A DNA stretch of 64,000 bases from Alteromonas sp. MMG017 (GCF_018100795.1 NZ_JAGJDY010000010.1:124001-188000), one strand, 5' to 3'; shown: positions 18,686 through 28,065, counted from the stretch's first letter. The notes: generated from the sequence alone by a model not told the origin. Program-made: numbers and translations.

Positions 18686-19186
18686 TTAATCTACTTCAAT
18701 CTCGCCTTCTTCAATTGCTACTATTCTGCGTGCTTCTACATAGGTTTTAATGGCCCATAATGTCTCTTGATCTAAAATAGGCTCTGATTGACCTTCAGGT
18801 ATCCCCCCTAAAGCAGGCATGCCTTTTGATGAACCAAAACGAAGGCGCTCCACGTACCATTCATCGTCTTCCATACTTTCTGGGTCGAGCAAACGCAAAT
18901 CGGGGTTTATGCCACCTGACTGCGCATGTAAACCATGACATACCGCGCAATTATTGGAATAGGCTGACTCACCAAATTCGTACACTTTTTTGTGCGTTTC
19001 TGCATCTAAATTACGATATGGATTTTCAAACACCCAGCCATCTTCAGACTCATCACCGTTGGTAATTTTTTGCATTTCAGAGCTGTCAGCGCCTTGTGGC
19101 GTCACATTGCCATGTGCAGCTAACTTGTGCGCCGTTAAGGCTAGAAAAAGCGTTGTAATTAAAAGAGATACTTTTACTTTCATCAT
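18686..19186 (-). CDS. pedF: Cytochrome c-550, PedF-type electron acceptor
   Basis: A 166-residue monohaem cytochrome c with a signal peptide (cut near residue 24, KLAA-HGNV). The haem site is Cys80-Ala-Val-Cys83-His84 and the likely distal ligand is Met123 in KGMPALGG. The mature start HGNVTPQ, and NPYR and NPDLRLL later, match the PedF-type cytochrome that accepts electrons from quinoprotein alcohol dehydrogenases in the periplasm. GAGGA stands upstream of the start (two adjacent ATGs, 19186 or 19183). The gene sits next to the alcohol dehydrogenase but behind that gene's terminator, and has its own copy of the CCTCC/GGAGG element. Confidence 0.88.
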   Translation of the reverse strand: MMKVKVSLLITTLFLALTAHKLAAHGNVTPQGADSSEMQKITNGDESEDGWVFENPYRNLDAETHKKVYEFGESAYSNNCAVCHGLHAQSGGINPDLRLLDPESMEDDEWYVERLRFGSSKGMPALGGIPEGQSEPILDQETLWAIKTYVEARRIVAIEEGEIEVD

Positions 19187-19265
19187 TCGTACATCCTCAA
19201 AAAGCTGATGAAAAAATTATACTTAATGTGATAATTGGGGTAACTCTACTTTGGTTTTGAAAGGC

Positions 19266-19281
19266 TCCTCCTTTGGGAGGA
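19266..19281. promoter_or_regulatory. CCTCC-N4-GGAGG element, site 1 (cytochrome c-550)
   Basis: TCCTCCTTTGGGAGGA, a palindrome 80 bp upstream of the cytochrome start. One base differs from site 3. It is one of six copies upstream of PQQ/alcohol genes; the binding protein is unknown. Confidence 0.7.
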
Positions 19282-19300
19282 TAAAGGCTATTTCGGATAT

Positions 19301-19331
19301 AAAAAAAGCCGATACCTTTGACAGTACCGGC
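19301..19331 (-). terminator. Terminator of the alcohol dehydrogenase gene
   Basis: On the minus strand GCCGGTAC pairs with GTATCGGC (one G-U pair) across an 8-base loop and is followed by seven T. It lies 22 bp after the stop codon. Confidence 0.85.
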
Positions 19332-19352
19332 CTCAATTGTATTTATGAACTA

Positions 19353-21140
19353 TTAGTTTTTGGCGACCTGCTCATAACGTTTAGGTAATTTGAATGTCCA
19401 TACCGTTCCACCTTGATTAAGGTGTTTAACCCGTTTAGCCACTTCACCGCCCCATAAAGGTACTGCGCCGCCCCAGCCGGATAAGACAGACACATATTGC
19501 TCGCCTTCCATCTCCCACGTTACAGGTGAGCCTACAATGCCTGAACCTGTTTGGAACTTATAAACCATCTCGCCAGTTTTATCGTCAAAGGCCATTAAGT
19601 AGCCTTCTGGGTTACCGGTCCAGACTAACCCGCCGCCCGTGGTCATTACCCCACCCCATAGTGGCGCGAAGTTGTTATAACGCCACACTTCTTTCCCAGT
19701 TTTCGGGTCAATGGCGCGAAGCACACCAATATAATCTTCATTAACAGATTTGATGGTAAAGCCAGCGCCTAGGTAAGCCGCCCCTTTCTTATATGAAGTA
19801 GTCTCGTTCCAGATATCCATTTCCCATTCATTGGAAGGTACGTAAAACAAACCTGTATCAGGTGAATACGCCATTGGCATCCAATTCTTACCACCTAAGA
19901 AAGCAGGGCGAGCAACAACCTGTGCGCCTTTCTTTCCGTCGTCAGATAATGAAGGGTTGCCTGGGCGAACATCGTCAATGTAAAGAGGACGTCCATTTTC
20001 ATCTAAACCTTTAGCCCATGTTAATTTATCTACAAACGGGAAGCCTCGGATGAAATCTCCATCCTCACGGTTCAATACATAAAAGAAACCATTTCTATCC
20101 GCTGTTGCAGCAGCTTTCACTGTTTTACCAGCATCTTCGTAATCAAAGGATATAAGCTCGTTTACACCATCAAAATCCCAGCCATCGTGAGGCGTAGTTT
20201 GAAAGTGCCACACAATTTTTCCCGTTTTAGGGTTAATTGCTAAACGAGATGATGAGAAGTAGTTATCACCTGGGCGAAGGTGAGAGTTCCAAGGTGATGG
20301 GTTACCTGTACCAAAAAATAACAGCCCGGTATCAGCATCATATGTGCCGCCGAGCCAGGTTGCAGCGCCCCCGGTTTTCCATAAATCTGCAGGCCAGGTT
20401 TTACCCGCTCCGCCGCCAGAAATACCATTCTCGGTTTTTTTACCGTCTTTCCACATATACCCCATGTGGCCTTCAACGGTAGGTCTAACCCAAATTTGTT
20501 TGCCGGTTTTAGCGTCAAAGGCGTATACCTTCCCTACCACACCGAACTCACCACCTGAGTTCCCCGTGATCACCATGCCATCAATAATAATAGGCGCAGC
20601 AGTAATAGAGTAACCAGCCTTATAGTCTTCTACTTTTTTCTTCCAAACGGTTTTGCCTGTGTCTTTATCAAGGGCTACCAGTTTGGCATCTAGTGTGCCG
20701 AATATAACCAAGTTGTCGTACAAGGCAACGCCACGATTAATAACATCACAACAAGGCATAATGCCATCGGGCAAACGGGCTTCGTACTGCCATAACTCTT
20801 CGCCAGTCATAGCATCAATAGCCCAGACTCGAGAGTAAGAACCTGTGACATACATAACACCGTCTTTCACCATAGGCTGAGACTCTTGGCCCCGCTGCTT
20901 TTCGCCGCCTAGTGAAAATGCCCAGACTGGTCGAATTTCTTCAATGGTGTCTTTATTAATCGCAGACAATGGGCTGTATCGCTGTGCGCGTAGCCCCATA
21001 CCATAGGATACGATATCGTCAGTAGTGGCTTGATCGTTTTGTATGTCGTTATCGGTCACGTTAGCTTGGGCAGGTAAAACGGCACCGGCACAAACCAATA
21101 AAGCTAAGGCAATTCTTTTTAGTGGTAGTTGTTTATTCAT
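19353..21140 (-). CDS. PQQ-dependent alcohol dehydrogenase, lanthanide-type active site
   Basis: A 595-residue periplasmic quinoprotein of the methanol/ethanol dehydrogenase family, with signal peptide to about residue 26 (PAQA-NVT). Eight-bladed propeller W-motifs recur throughout. Active-site residues by alignment from memory with MxaF/XoxF: vicinal disulfide Cys130-Cys131, metal ligands Glu198 and Asn280, catalytic Asp322 in GWDFDG. Asp324, two residues later, is the extra ligand found in XoxF and PedH and replaced by Ala or Ser in calcium enzymes (MxaF, PedE). It should oxidise small alcohols and pass electrons to the neighbouring cytochrome c-550. AGGA lies upstream of the ATG; it has its own terminator and regulatory element. 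Confidence 0.92.
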   Translation of the reverse strand: MNKQLPLKRIALALLVCAGAVLPAQANVTDNDIQNDQATTDDIVSYGMGLRAQRYSPLSAINKDTIEEIRPVWAFSLGGEKQRGQESQPMVKDGVMYVTGSYSRVWAIDAMTGEELWQYEARLPDGIMPCCDVINRGVALYDNLVIFGTLDAKLVALDKDTGKTVWKKKVEDYKAGYSITAAPIIIDGMVITGNSGGEFGVVGKVYAFDAKTGKQIWVRPTVEGHMGYMWKDGKKTENGISGGGAGKTWPADLWKTGGAATWLGGTYDADTGLLFFGTGNPSPWNSHLRPGDNYFSSSRLAINPKTGKIVWHFQTTPHDGWDFDGVNELISFDYEDAGKTVKAAATADRNGFFYVLNREDGDFIRGFPFVDKLTWAKGLDENGRPLYIDDVRPGNPSLSDDGKKGAQVVARPAFLGGKNWMPMAYSPDTGLFYVPSNEWEMDIWNETTSYKKGAAYLGAGFTIKSVNEDYIGVLRAIDPKTGKEVWRYNNFAPLWGGVMTTGGGLVWTGNPEGYLMAFDDKTGEMVYKFQTGSGIVGSPVTWEMEGEQYVSVLSGWGGAVPLWGGEVAKRVKHLNQGGTVWTFKLPKRYEQVAKN

Positions 21141-21253
21141 AACGTTTCCTAATGCGTATTGGCCATGAATGTGTCTGGTTCGCAGACTATTCGATGAATT
21201 TAGAATAGCGGTACACGATGGGCGTGCCTATGGAACGCCTGAGTGATTTGTCC

Positions 21254-21270
21254 CCTCCTTTAGTAGGAGG
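21254..21270. promoter_or_regulatory. CCTCCT-N5-AGGAGG element, site 2 (alcohol dehydrogenase)
   Basis: CCTCCTTTAGTAGGAGG, perfect 6-bp arms, 114 bp upstream of the alcohol dehydrogenase start. The spacer is three bases longer than in site 3 and equals that of site 6. Confidence 0.7.
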
Positions 21271-21332
21271 AATTAACAGGAAGAGTGCCTAGCAAGGGAG
21301 GGTTTTTAGTTCAATCGCATTGCTCAACGACA

Positions 21333-22217
21333 TTACTCGCCCGCATAATAATCGGGCACTTCGTAGGTGGCATGATACTGACTAAATATATCTGCCATCT
21401 TGCCGGTTTGAACCATTTCGGTGATCACATCACCGACCTCGTAAGCAAGCGTTCGGTAGTCGTTTTTCGCGGCTATACCTAGGTCCCACTTCTGCTTTCC
21501 TATAAGAGGAAACGCATTACTAGCAAGCTGAAATTTTGCGTTATCAAGAAACTGAGACAAATAACTGATTTGCGTTCGAAGCCCCATTACCGCATCAACA
21601 TCCCCTTTTTTCATGGCATCAATGGCGAGTTCGTTACTGGCATACTGCGTAGTGTTCTTTCTTAACCTTCCGCCAAAGGCAGAGGTGAGGTAAAAATGAG
21701 GAATACTGTCAATTTCAGCGCCAATCTTGTGATATTGAAACATCGCCATGGTCTCTACCTCTGGCAATTGCTCAGTGTTGTGAATTATCTGCCAACTTTC
21801 TTGATGGTAGGGCGCAAACATATGAACTAACTCATTGGCCAACAAGCCTATATCGTCTCGCTTTTGGGAAAATGAACGGTCGTAAGGAGCACGCATCATC
21901 AAGTCGGCTTTTACTTTGTGAATGATATGGCCCTTCCACAAAAAATTGCGGAAATCATCTTCAGTCGTCTCCCCTGGCGTCATCCAAGTTAAGATAAGTT
22001 CCACGTTTAACTTAGCTGCAATTTCTTTAGCAATATCGACATCTATTCCCCTAGCGGTGTCAGCGTCTAAATATGAATAAGGAGGGTAATCGTTATAAAC
22101 CGCGATATTGATGTACTTACTTTCGACAATGTCATCAAAAGACCGAGCAGAGACGTTCGCACTCCACCAGCAAAGTAAAACTAAAGGAAAAAATAAGGTA
22201 ATTCGAAAACCTGCCAC
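21333..22217 (-). CDS. MxaJ/XoxJ-like periplasmic binding protein of quinoprotein dehydrogenase
   Basis: A 294-residue family-3 solute-binding-fold protein with signal peptide (cut near residue 24, VSA-RSF) and typical pattern (NIAVYNDYPPYSY, DVDIAKEIAAKL, PYDRSFSQKRDDIG). Such proteins lie beside PQQ alcohol dehydrogenases (MxaJ, XoxJ, PedG) and are thought to help maturation or activation of the enzyme rather than import amino acids; no importer genes accompany it. The start is GTG at 22217 with no clear ribosome site and no in-frame ATG upstream before a stop. It is divergent from the ABC-system operon and shares regulatory site 3. Confidence 0.82.
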   Translation of the reverse strand: MAGFRITLFFPLVLLCWWSANVSARSFDDIVESKYINIAVYNDYPPYSYLDADTARGIDVDIAKEIAAKLNVELILTWMTPGETTEDDFRNFLWKGHIIHKVKADLMMRAPYDRSFSQKRDDIGLLANELVHMFAPYHQESWQIIHNTEQLPEVETMAMFQYHKIGAEIDSIPHFYLTSAFGGRLRKNTTQYASNELAIDAMKKGDVDAVMGLRTQISYLSQFLDNAKFQLASNAFPLIGKQKWDLGIAAKNDYRTLAYEVGDVITEMVQTGKMADIFSQYHATYEVPDYYAGE

Positions 22218-22269
22218 TTGGAGAACTCTGTTTACGCTAGGTACTTTTTATACTAATGCGCAGGCGGGT

Positions 22270-22330
22270 ATTCCCGAATGCTACTTTAGCGCCATAGCAT
22301 TCCTCCTTTAGGAGGATGTCATTCGGGAAT
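22270..22330. promoter_or_regulatory. Divergent promoter region with 11-bp outer inverted repeat
   Basis: ATTCCCGAATG (22270-22280) and CATTCGGGAAT (22320-22330) are perfect inverted copies flanking site 3 between two divergent genes. TATA-like hexamers lie outside each arm (near 22245 and 22338). The TonB-receptor promoter has TTCGGGA at the same five-base distance from its own element, so this may be a second protein site or part of the promoter core. Confidence 0.5.
22301..22316. promoter_or_regulatory. CCTCCT-N2-AGGAGG element, site 3 (divergent binding-protein genes)
   Basis: TCCTCCTTTAGGAGGA, a palindrome, 84 bp from the minus-strand gene start and 74 bp from the plus-strand start. It can serve both directions. 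Confidence 0.72.
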
Positions 22331-22389
22331 AATGCCATATACCCTTTTTGTATCGCGACTGACAAAAGGCGCACTTTCAAAAAAGAAGT

Positions 22390-23667
22390 GTGAAAAGAAG
22401 TGTGAATAGAGCCCTTCGCTGGTTTATGAAAAAAGCAAAAGTATGGATAGGGATATCAACCCTACTGCTAAGCGTATCAGCCTTGCATGCCCATGTGTAT
22501 GCCCAATCCCCAAACCAGTCTGGAACCAAATTTAAAGGGCAAGCTGAAGCTCAACCTAACACTACGAACATGGTTTACCTTAATCTGAGACGCACTCCGC
22601 CCGCGGGCACGCCTTCGTATTTAATTAGCCCTACTGACGAAGGAATTGCAGGTGCCGAAATTGGTATTGAAGATGCCAATATTACGGGAAAGTTTTTAGG
22701 CTACGCGTTGACGCTTTCATACATAAACGCTTTAGATTCAGCTGCTATCGACGCTATTACCCATGCCCCCGTGGTGCTTATCGATAGCCCAGATGCGCAA
22801 TATCAAGAAGCCGTCCGTTCAGTGGTGTCGATTAACCCCAGCGCATTGGTTATGAATGTAGCCAGTGGTAAGGATGCATTTCGCCACATGCACTGCGAGC
22901 TTAACGTATTACACACCTACCCTAGCTACCAAATGAAAACCGATGCGCTTGGTCAGTGGCTTAGAGTTAAGCGTTTGGGCTCTGTGCTTACCTTGCGCGG
23001 CGCTCATGAAAGTGACAAGGCTTACTTAGACGCGTTTTTACGTACCGCGAAGAAATTTAAGTTAAACATTGTTGAAGCGAAAACTTGGCAGGCAAGCTTT
23101 GACTTACGTCGTTCCGCGTTTTCTGAAATTCCTCTTTTTACGCGCACTAAGCAGCCATACGACGCTATTTTTGCTGCCGACACCCAAAGTCAGTATGCCT
23201 ACAGCTTACCGTTTAATACCCACCTTATTGTGCCCATTATGGGCTCAGCAGGTCTTAAACCTTTAGGGTGGCATTTTACCCATGAGCAGTGGGGAGCAAG
23301 GCAGCTTCAAAATCGCTTTAAAGACAAGTTCTCACGCACCATGAATGAAGTAGACTTTGCTGCTTATGCCGCCATTATTGCTATATCGACTGCTTTGCAG
23401 CGAAGTGAAAGTAGTGATTCTGAAAACAACGGCTCTGTTACAGGAACTCAATTATTTAACGCACTCATTGGTGAACAACTAAGTGTTGCCGCCTATAAAG
23501 GAAGACAGCTCACCTTTCGTGAAAGCACGCGCCAACTTCGTCAACCTATTGCGTTAGCACATGAAGACGCCCTGGTGATACACGCTCCTCTCCCAGGTTT
23601 TTTACACCAGCGCGATGAACTAGACACCTTAGGTGACACCACTAACACTTGTAAGGACACCTTATGA
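22390..23667 (+). CDS. PQQ-alcohol-system ABC-type substrate-binding protein
   Basis: A 425-residue protein with an export signal (KVWIGISTLLLSVSALHAHVYA) and a branched-chain-type periplasmic binding fold. It matches the pattern of binding proteins found only with PQQ alcohol dehydrogenase clusters: NMVYLNLRRTPP near the N-terminus and AAYKGRQLTFR near the end. The start is uncertain: GTG at 22390, GTG at 22402 or ATG at 22426 (MKKAKVW, the most typical signal start). It is the first gene of the plus-strand operon and its stop overlaps the next gene by 4 bp. Ligand unknown. Confidence 0.8.
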   Translation: MKRSVNRALRWFMKKAKVWIGISTLLLSVSALHAHVYAQSPNQSGTKFKGQAEAQPNTTNMVYLNLRRTPPAGTPSYLISPTDEGIAGAEIGIEDANITGKFLGYALTLSYINALDSAAIDAITHAPVVLIDSPDAQYQEAVRSVVSINPSALVMNVASGKDAFRHMHCELNVLHTYPSYQMKTDALGQWLRVKRLGSVLTLRGAHESDKAYLDAFLRTAKKFKLNIVEAKTWQASFDLRRSAFSEIPLFTRTKQPYDAIFAADTQSQYAYSLPFNTHLIVPIMGSAGLKPLGWHFTHEQWGARQLQNRFKDKFSRTMNEVDFAAYAAIIAISTALQRSESSDSENNGSVTGTQLFNALIGEQLSVAAYKGRQLTFRESTRQLRQPIALAHEDALVIHAPLPGFLHQRDELDTLGDTTNTCKDTL

Positions 23668-24644
23668 AAATTCGCTTTTCAGGCACTCGCATTTTGTTAT
23701 CAGGCTTGTTGGCCTCTAGCTTGAGTGTAAACGCTATGCCACAGGCCTATGTGACCAATGAAAAGGACAATACCCTATCAGTCATTGATATGAATACATT
23801 TGAAGTGACTGATACATTAGACATTGGCGAGCGACCAAGGGGCTTTATATTAAGTGCTGATCAATCTCGTGCTTATATTTGCGCCTCGGATTCAGATCGC
23901 ATTCAAATTATCGATTTAGACACCCATACTATTGTGGGCGACTTACCGTCAGGTGAAGATCCTGAAACCATTGCCCTTCATCCCAATGGCACTACCATTT
24001 ACACCGCTAATGAAGATGATGCCCTGCTCACCGTTATTGATATTCCCACCAGCCAAGTAATTGCACAAATAGATGTAGGGGTTGAACCAGAAGGGTTAGC
24101 GGTAAGCCATGACGGCCGCATGATGGTGGTTACCTCAGAAACAACAAACATGGTGCACTGGATAGACACCAACACCCACGAGAACATTGCCAATAGCTTA
24201 GTGGATGCTCGCCCACGTGACGCTCACTTCACCGCCGACGATAAGTATCTTTGGGTAAGCTCCGAAATTGGTGGCACAGTCACCATATTTGATACTCAAA
24301 CCAAACAAAAAGCGCATACCTTGTCTTTTGCAGTTAAAGGCGTGTACCGCGACAAAATACAACCCGTAGGGATATTGTTGATGCGACACTCCCCCTTCGC
24401 GTTTGTGGCTCTTGGCCCTGCAAACCGCGTTGCCGTGGTAAACACCAATACGTTTGAAATAGAAAAATACATAGTGGTAGGTAGACGCGTGTGGCAATTA
24501 GCGTTTAACCAAGACCAGTCATTATTGCTCACCACAAACGGGGTAAGCGGCGACGTATCGGTTATCAATACTGAAACATTCGATGTTGAAAAGACGATTA
24601 AGGTGGGACGTTACCCATGGGGAATTGCCGTTAAATGGAAATAG
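23664..24644 (+). CDS. PQQ-catabolism-associated YVTN beta-propeller protein
   Basis: A 326-residue exported protein (signal cut near residue 24) made of about seven YVTN-type blades, each with a pattern such as AYVTNEKDNTLSVIDMNT and a proline-containing turn (GERPRGF, GEDPETI, GVEPEGL). Proteins of this type occur with PQQ-dependent alcohol systems; biochemical role unknown, possibly a cofactor or partner scaffold. It overlaps the preceding gene by 4 bp and the ATPase gene by 10 bp, a sign of coupled translation. Confidence 0.85.
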   Translation: MKIRFSGTRILLSGLLASSLSVNAMPQAYVTNEKDNTLSVIDMNTFEVTDTLDIGERPRGFILSADQSRAYICASDSDRIQIIDLDTHTIVGDLPSGEDPETIALHPNGTTIYTANEDDALLTVIDIPTSQVIAQIDVGVEPEGLAVSHDGRMMVVTSETTNMVHWIDTNTHENIANSLVDARPRDAHFTADDKYLWVSSEIGGTVTIFDTQTKQKAHTLSFAVKGVYRDKIQPVGILLMRHSPFAFVALGPANRVAVVNTNTFEIEKYIVVGRRVWQLAFNQDQSLLLTTNGVSGDVSVINTETFDVEKTIKVGRYPWGIAVKWK

Positions 24645-25354
24645 ATATCCAAGGGGTTAGCCACACTTACGGTAAAGTGACAGCCCTTGATGACATTTCA
24701 CTTACCTTAAAGCCGGGTTTTAATATTTTACTTGGCCCTAATGGTGCAGGGAAAAGCAGCCTGTTTGCGTTACTCACAGGGTTACAACGAATTGGCCATG
24801 GCAATATCTTATTTAATGGCAGCACAATAACGCAAAACCGCGCTTCAATTATGAAGAGCCTCGGCGTGGTATTTCAGCAAAGTACTTTGGATATTGACCT
24901 TACCGTAAAGCAGAACCTCGCCTATTTTGCATCCCTCCATGGGCTGCCCCCAGAGAAGTCAATTTCACGCATCAGTGACCTATTAAACGAACTTGATCTT
25001 AGCGACCGTCTGAATACTAAAATCCGTCATTTAAATGGTGGTCACCGCCGTCGTGTTGAGCTGGCAAGATGCCTTATTCACCAACCCAGCACCTTGTTAC
25101 TCGATGAACCCACGGTAGGGTTAGATATTGCCTCTCGGCAGCTAATTCATTCGGTGGTTCATGACTTAGCAGTGAAACAAGGCGTGACTGTGTTGTGGGC
25201 TACCCATCTATTTGAAGAGGTATCGCTAACTGATCCCCTCGCCATATTGTTAAATGGCCGACTAGTAGAACGAGATATTTGCTCGGCATTGCTTGCTAAA
25301 CATCACGTCTCGGATATTCATCGGCTTTGGGAGGTATTAACTCATGCAAACTAA
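24635..25354 (+). CDS. ABC transporter ATPase of the PQQ/alcohol system
   Basis: A 239-residue ATPase with Walker A GPNGAGKSS, Q-loop VVFQQSTLD, signature LNGGHRRRVELARCL (an N-G-G-H variant of the usual LSGGQ), Walker B LLLDEPTVGLD and H-loop ATHLFEE. It is of the ABC-2 export class and pairs with the permease 42 bp downstream. In related clusters it is named as part of an alcohol ABC transporter; the cargo is not established and could be a toxic intermediate, metal or cofactor. Confidence 0.88.
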   Translation: MEIDIQGVSHTYGKVTALDDISLTLKPGFNILLGPNGAGKSSLFALLTGLQRIGHGNILFNGSTITQNRASIMKSLGVVFQQSTLDIDLTVKQNLAYFASLHGLPPEKSISRISDLLNELDLSDRLNTKIRHLNGGHRRRVELARCLIHQPSTLLLDEPTVGLDIASRQLIHSVVHDLAVKQGVTVLWATHLFEEVSLTDPLAILLNGRLVERDICSALLAKHHVSDIHRLWEVLTHAN

Positions 25355-25396
25355 TATCAATACCTACTGTAAGTGCGAACAGGCTAGGGATCGGGC

Positions 25397-26209
25397 ATGA
25401 TGTATTGGCGCTGTTTTGTGGGTGTTTTAAATCGAGAAATGCTGAAGTTTTGGCAGCAGCGGTCTAGACTGCTTAGTGCCTTAGTGCGCCCCTTGTTATG
25501 GTTATTTGTATTTGCTGCGGGGTTTCGTTCGGCACTAGGGCTTTCGATGATCCCGCCTTATGAAACTTACATTTTGTATGAGGAATATATTGTGCCGGGT
25601 TTAGCGGCGATGATTGTCCTTTTCAATAGCATGCAAAGTTCGTTATCTATGGTTTACGACCGTGAAATGGGTAGCATGAAGGTACTGCTAATGAGCCCAG
25701 TCCCCCGCTCATTTTTGTTATGCAGTAAGTTAGTAGCCAATACACTGGTTTCAGCAATACAGGTTTATTTATTCTTTTGCTTGGCGTTACTTGTTGACGT
25801 GCAATTGCCCTTAATGGGTTATGTCTACGCGCTGCCCATCATTGCATTACTGTCGATTTTTCTCGGCGCGCTAGGTTTATTGTTGGCAAATTCTATTAAA
25901 CAATTAGAGAACTTTGCTGGGGTGATGAACTTCGTTATCTTTCCTATGTTTTTCCTTTCGAGCGCTCTTTACCCTTTGTGGAAAATGCAAGAAGCAAGTG
26001 AGTGGTTATATCAAGTATGCGCGTTCAATCCGTTTACCAGCGGCGTTGAATTGCTACGCTTTGGGCTGTATGAAAAGCTTGCGACAAAAGAGCTTATGAT
26101 TGTATCCGTACTTACCTTTATTACCTTTACCCTAGCAGTGAGAAGCTTTAGACCAAAACCGGCTGCCGTTGGCTTTGGAAACAGAAGCCTCGGAAAAAAT
26201 AGCGCATAA
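25397..26209 (+). CDS. pedC: ABC-2 type permease, PedC-like
   Basis: A 270-residue inner-membrane protein with six predicted helices of the ABC-2 class. The N-terminal NREMLKFWQQRSRLLSALVR and the VYDREMGSMKVLLMSP loop are features of the alcohol-system permease PedC. It follows its ATPase and precedes the M17 aminopeptidase gene by 25 bp. ABC-2 permeases generally export; the substrate is unknown. The symbol is given by family resemblance. Confidence 0.82.
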   Translation: MMYWRCFVGVLNREMLKFWQQRSRLLSALVRPLLWLFVFAAGFRSALGLSMIPPYETYILYEEYIVPGLAAMIVLFNSMQSSLSMVYDREMGSMKVLLMSPVPRSFLLCSKLVANTLVSAIQVYLFFCLALLVDVQLPLMGYVYALPIIALLSIFLGALGLLLANSIKQLENFAGVMNFVIFPMFFLSSALYPLWKMQEASEWLYQVCAFNPFTSGVELLRFGLYEKLATKELMIVSVLTFITFTLAVRSFRPKPAAVGFGNRSLGKNSA

Positions 26210-26234
26210 AAAGTCCTGACCAACAAGGCCGCCC

Positions 26235-27971
26235 ATGACAAACGTGATATTAGTACCCGAGTGCAACTTACACAAAGTAGACGCCGATTGCGTGATTTGG
26301 CTTTGCTCGCCGGCAGATATAAATCCCACCGTTAACAACCTCCCCAAGAACACGCAAGCTTTTATCCAGCAGGTATTTGTTGATGAAGCGTTTATAGGCG
26401 CTAAGGGGCAAAGCATTTTATTACATCGACCTGTAGGGGCGACTGCAAAACGATGGCTTATTTGGGGAGTGGGTGATTTAGCAGAAAGCCTTAATCTTAG
26501 TTTTGATCATCCCTCGGCTTCTCATGGCCCCCGTAAGCTATTTGTAGATATGTTTAAGTACGCCATTTCGTTAAAAGCGGCAACGATCACTTTGGTGCTA
26601 CCTTGCCGTGCTGTTTCTCGCAGTTTGAAAGACGCAAGTAAACAGAGTAAGCAAGAAATAACACTTGTTAGCCAGTTATTGCGCGCATTTCATTTTTGTT
26701 GTTACCAGTTTGAAGGGTATAAATCGGCTCCCTGCTTAGCGACGAAGAAAGTGACATGCTTAAATATACAAGTATCATCAAAAGACATGGCAGCTGAGCT
26801 AATTTTAGATAAGGTTTTACATAGCACGTTAGATGAAACGTCAGGCGAGGCTCTTAGTGCGGACTCAGCGTTAGCATCGGGTGACATTTCAGATGAATTA
26901 CTAGCCTGCATTAATTATGAGGCAGCCCTAGCAAAAGGTATGGGCTTAGCGCGAGATTTATCTCACATGCCAGCGAATTTATGTACCCCCATGTATTTGG
27001 CAGAACAAGCGACAATACTCGCTAACACCTACCCTCAAATTACCACTGAGATAATCAATCAAGATACGTTAGAAGCACTAGGCATGAATGCATATTTAGC
27101 GGTTAATCGCGCATCGGCATTCCCAGCTTCTATGCCGGTAATTCATTATTCAGGTAATCACTTTGCAAATGCCCATAGCGGTAATAGTGCCCACAGGGGT
27201 GAAAACAACGATAGCATTACCGATAACGGCAACAGTCAAAACTCCAAGCCAGTGGTCTTAATAGGTAAAGGTGTGACGTTTGATTCAGGCGGCATCACCT
27301 TAAAACGCGGTGGTGACATGCATCACATGATTTACGACATGGCAGGTGCCGCTTGCGTCCTCGGAGTAATTAAAACCGCTGCCGAACTAGGCTTGAATAT
27401 TAATATTATTGGAATATTGGCTACCGCTGAAAACAGTATCGGCGGTGATGCCTACCGGCCCGGCGATATTATTACTACCCACTCCAAACAAACTGTTGAA
27501 GTTATAAGCACTGACGCTGAAGGGCGCATGCTAATGTGTGATGCACTAAGTTACTGCGAACGGTTTTTCCCTCACTCAGTCATAGATATCGCCACCCTAA
27601 CCGGTGCTGCAATCACCGCATTAGGGCACACGTGCAGCGGTGTAATGAGTAACTCCCGTTCGCTAGAACAAGCGCTAGTTAAAGCCGGAGAGCAAAGCCA
27701 CGACCCAATATGGCCCTTTCCGCTGTGGCCTGAATATCATGACGCCATCGCCTCTTCTCATGCTGATATGACTAACGCAGGGAAAAACTCCCCAGGTATG
27801 ATTACCGCAGGTTGCTTTTTATCTCGCTTTGCTCAGAGTTTTCCTTGGGCTCATATGGACGTGGCTGGTACCGCATTTAAATATGGCACTGCTAATTCGG
27901 CCACCGGCCGCCCTATCCCTTTACTGGTGGCCTATTTACAACGCTTAGCCACTACCCAAAAATCATCATGA
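26235..27971 (+). CDS. M17 leucyl-aminopeptidase family protein in the PQQ cluster
   Basis: A 578-residue cytoplasmic protein. The C-terminal catalytic domain has all M17 elements: LIGKGVTFDSGGI (Lys and Asp metal ligands), a GGDMHHMIYDMAGAA segment, TAENSIGGDAYRPGDI, and STDAEGRMLMCDAL in place of the usual NTDAEGRL. The N-terminal ~230 residues are the divergent M17 cap, and a low-complexity Asn/Ser/His insertion occurs near residues 310-340. It should remove N-terminal residues from peptides with two metals. It is the last gene before pqqA, so it may process PqqA-derived peptide (inference); general peptide turnover is the alternative. Confidence 0.85.
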   Translation: MTNVILVPECNLHKVDADCVIWLCSPADINPTVNNLPKNTQAFIQQVFVDEAFIGAKGQSILLHRPVGATAKRWLIWGVGDLAESLNLSFDHPSASHGPRKLFVDMFKYAISLKAATITLVLPCRAVSRSLKDASKQSKQEITLVSQLLRAFHFCCYQFEGYKSAPCLATKKVTCLNIQVSSKDMAAELILDKVLHSTLDETSGEALSADSALASGDISDELLACINYEAALAKGMGLARDLSHMPANLCTPMYLAEQATILANTYPQITTEIINQDTLEALGMNAYLAVNRASAFPASMPVIHYSGNHFANAHSGNSAHRGENNDSITDNGNSQNSKPVVLIGKGVTFDSGGITLKRGGDMHHMIYDMAGAACVLGVIKTAAELGLNINIIGILATAENSIGGDAYRPGDIITTHSKQTVEVISTDAEGRMLMCDALSYCERFFPHSVIDIATLTGAAITALGHTCSGVMSNSRSLEQALVKAGEQSHDPIWPFPLWPEYHDAIASSHADMTNAGKNSPGMITAGCFLSRFAQSFPWAHMDVAGTAFKYGTANSATGRPIPLLVAYLQRLATTQKSS

Positions 27972-27984
27972 TTCATGGTAATTC

Positions 27985-28000
27985 TCCTCCTTTAGAAGGA
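27985..28000. promoter_or_regulatory. CCTCC-type element, site 4 (pqqA)
   Basis: TCCTCCTTTAGAAGGA, one mismatch from the palindrome of site 3, 66 bp upstream of pqqA and 14 bp after the M17 gene. It implies a separate promoter for the pqq genes. Confidence 0.65.
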
Positions 28001-28065
28001 TATCTGTTAACAGGTAATCAACATATACTCATATTGAACTCATCTAAAAGACAGAGGAAATGACA

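Noticed and set aside
20240..20518. Open frames on both strands within the alcohol dehydrogenase gene
   Set aside because: They overlap a well-supported quinoprotein coding frame and have no start signals or recognisable products.
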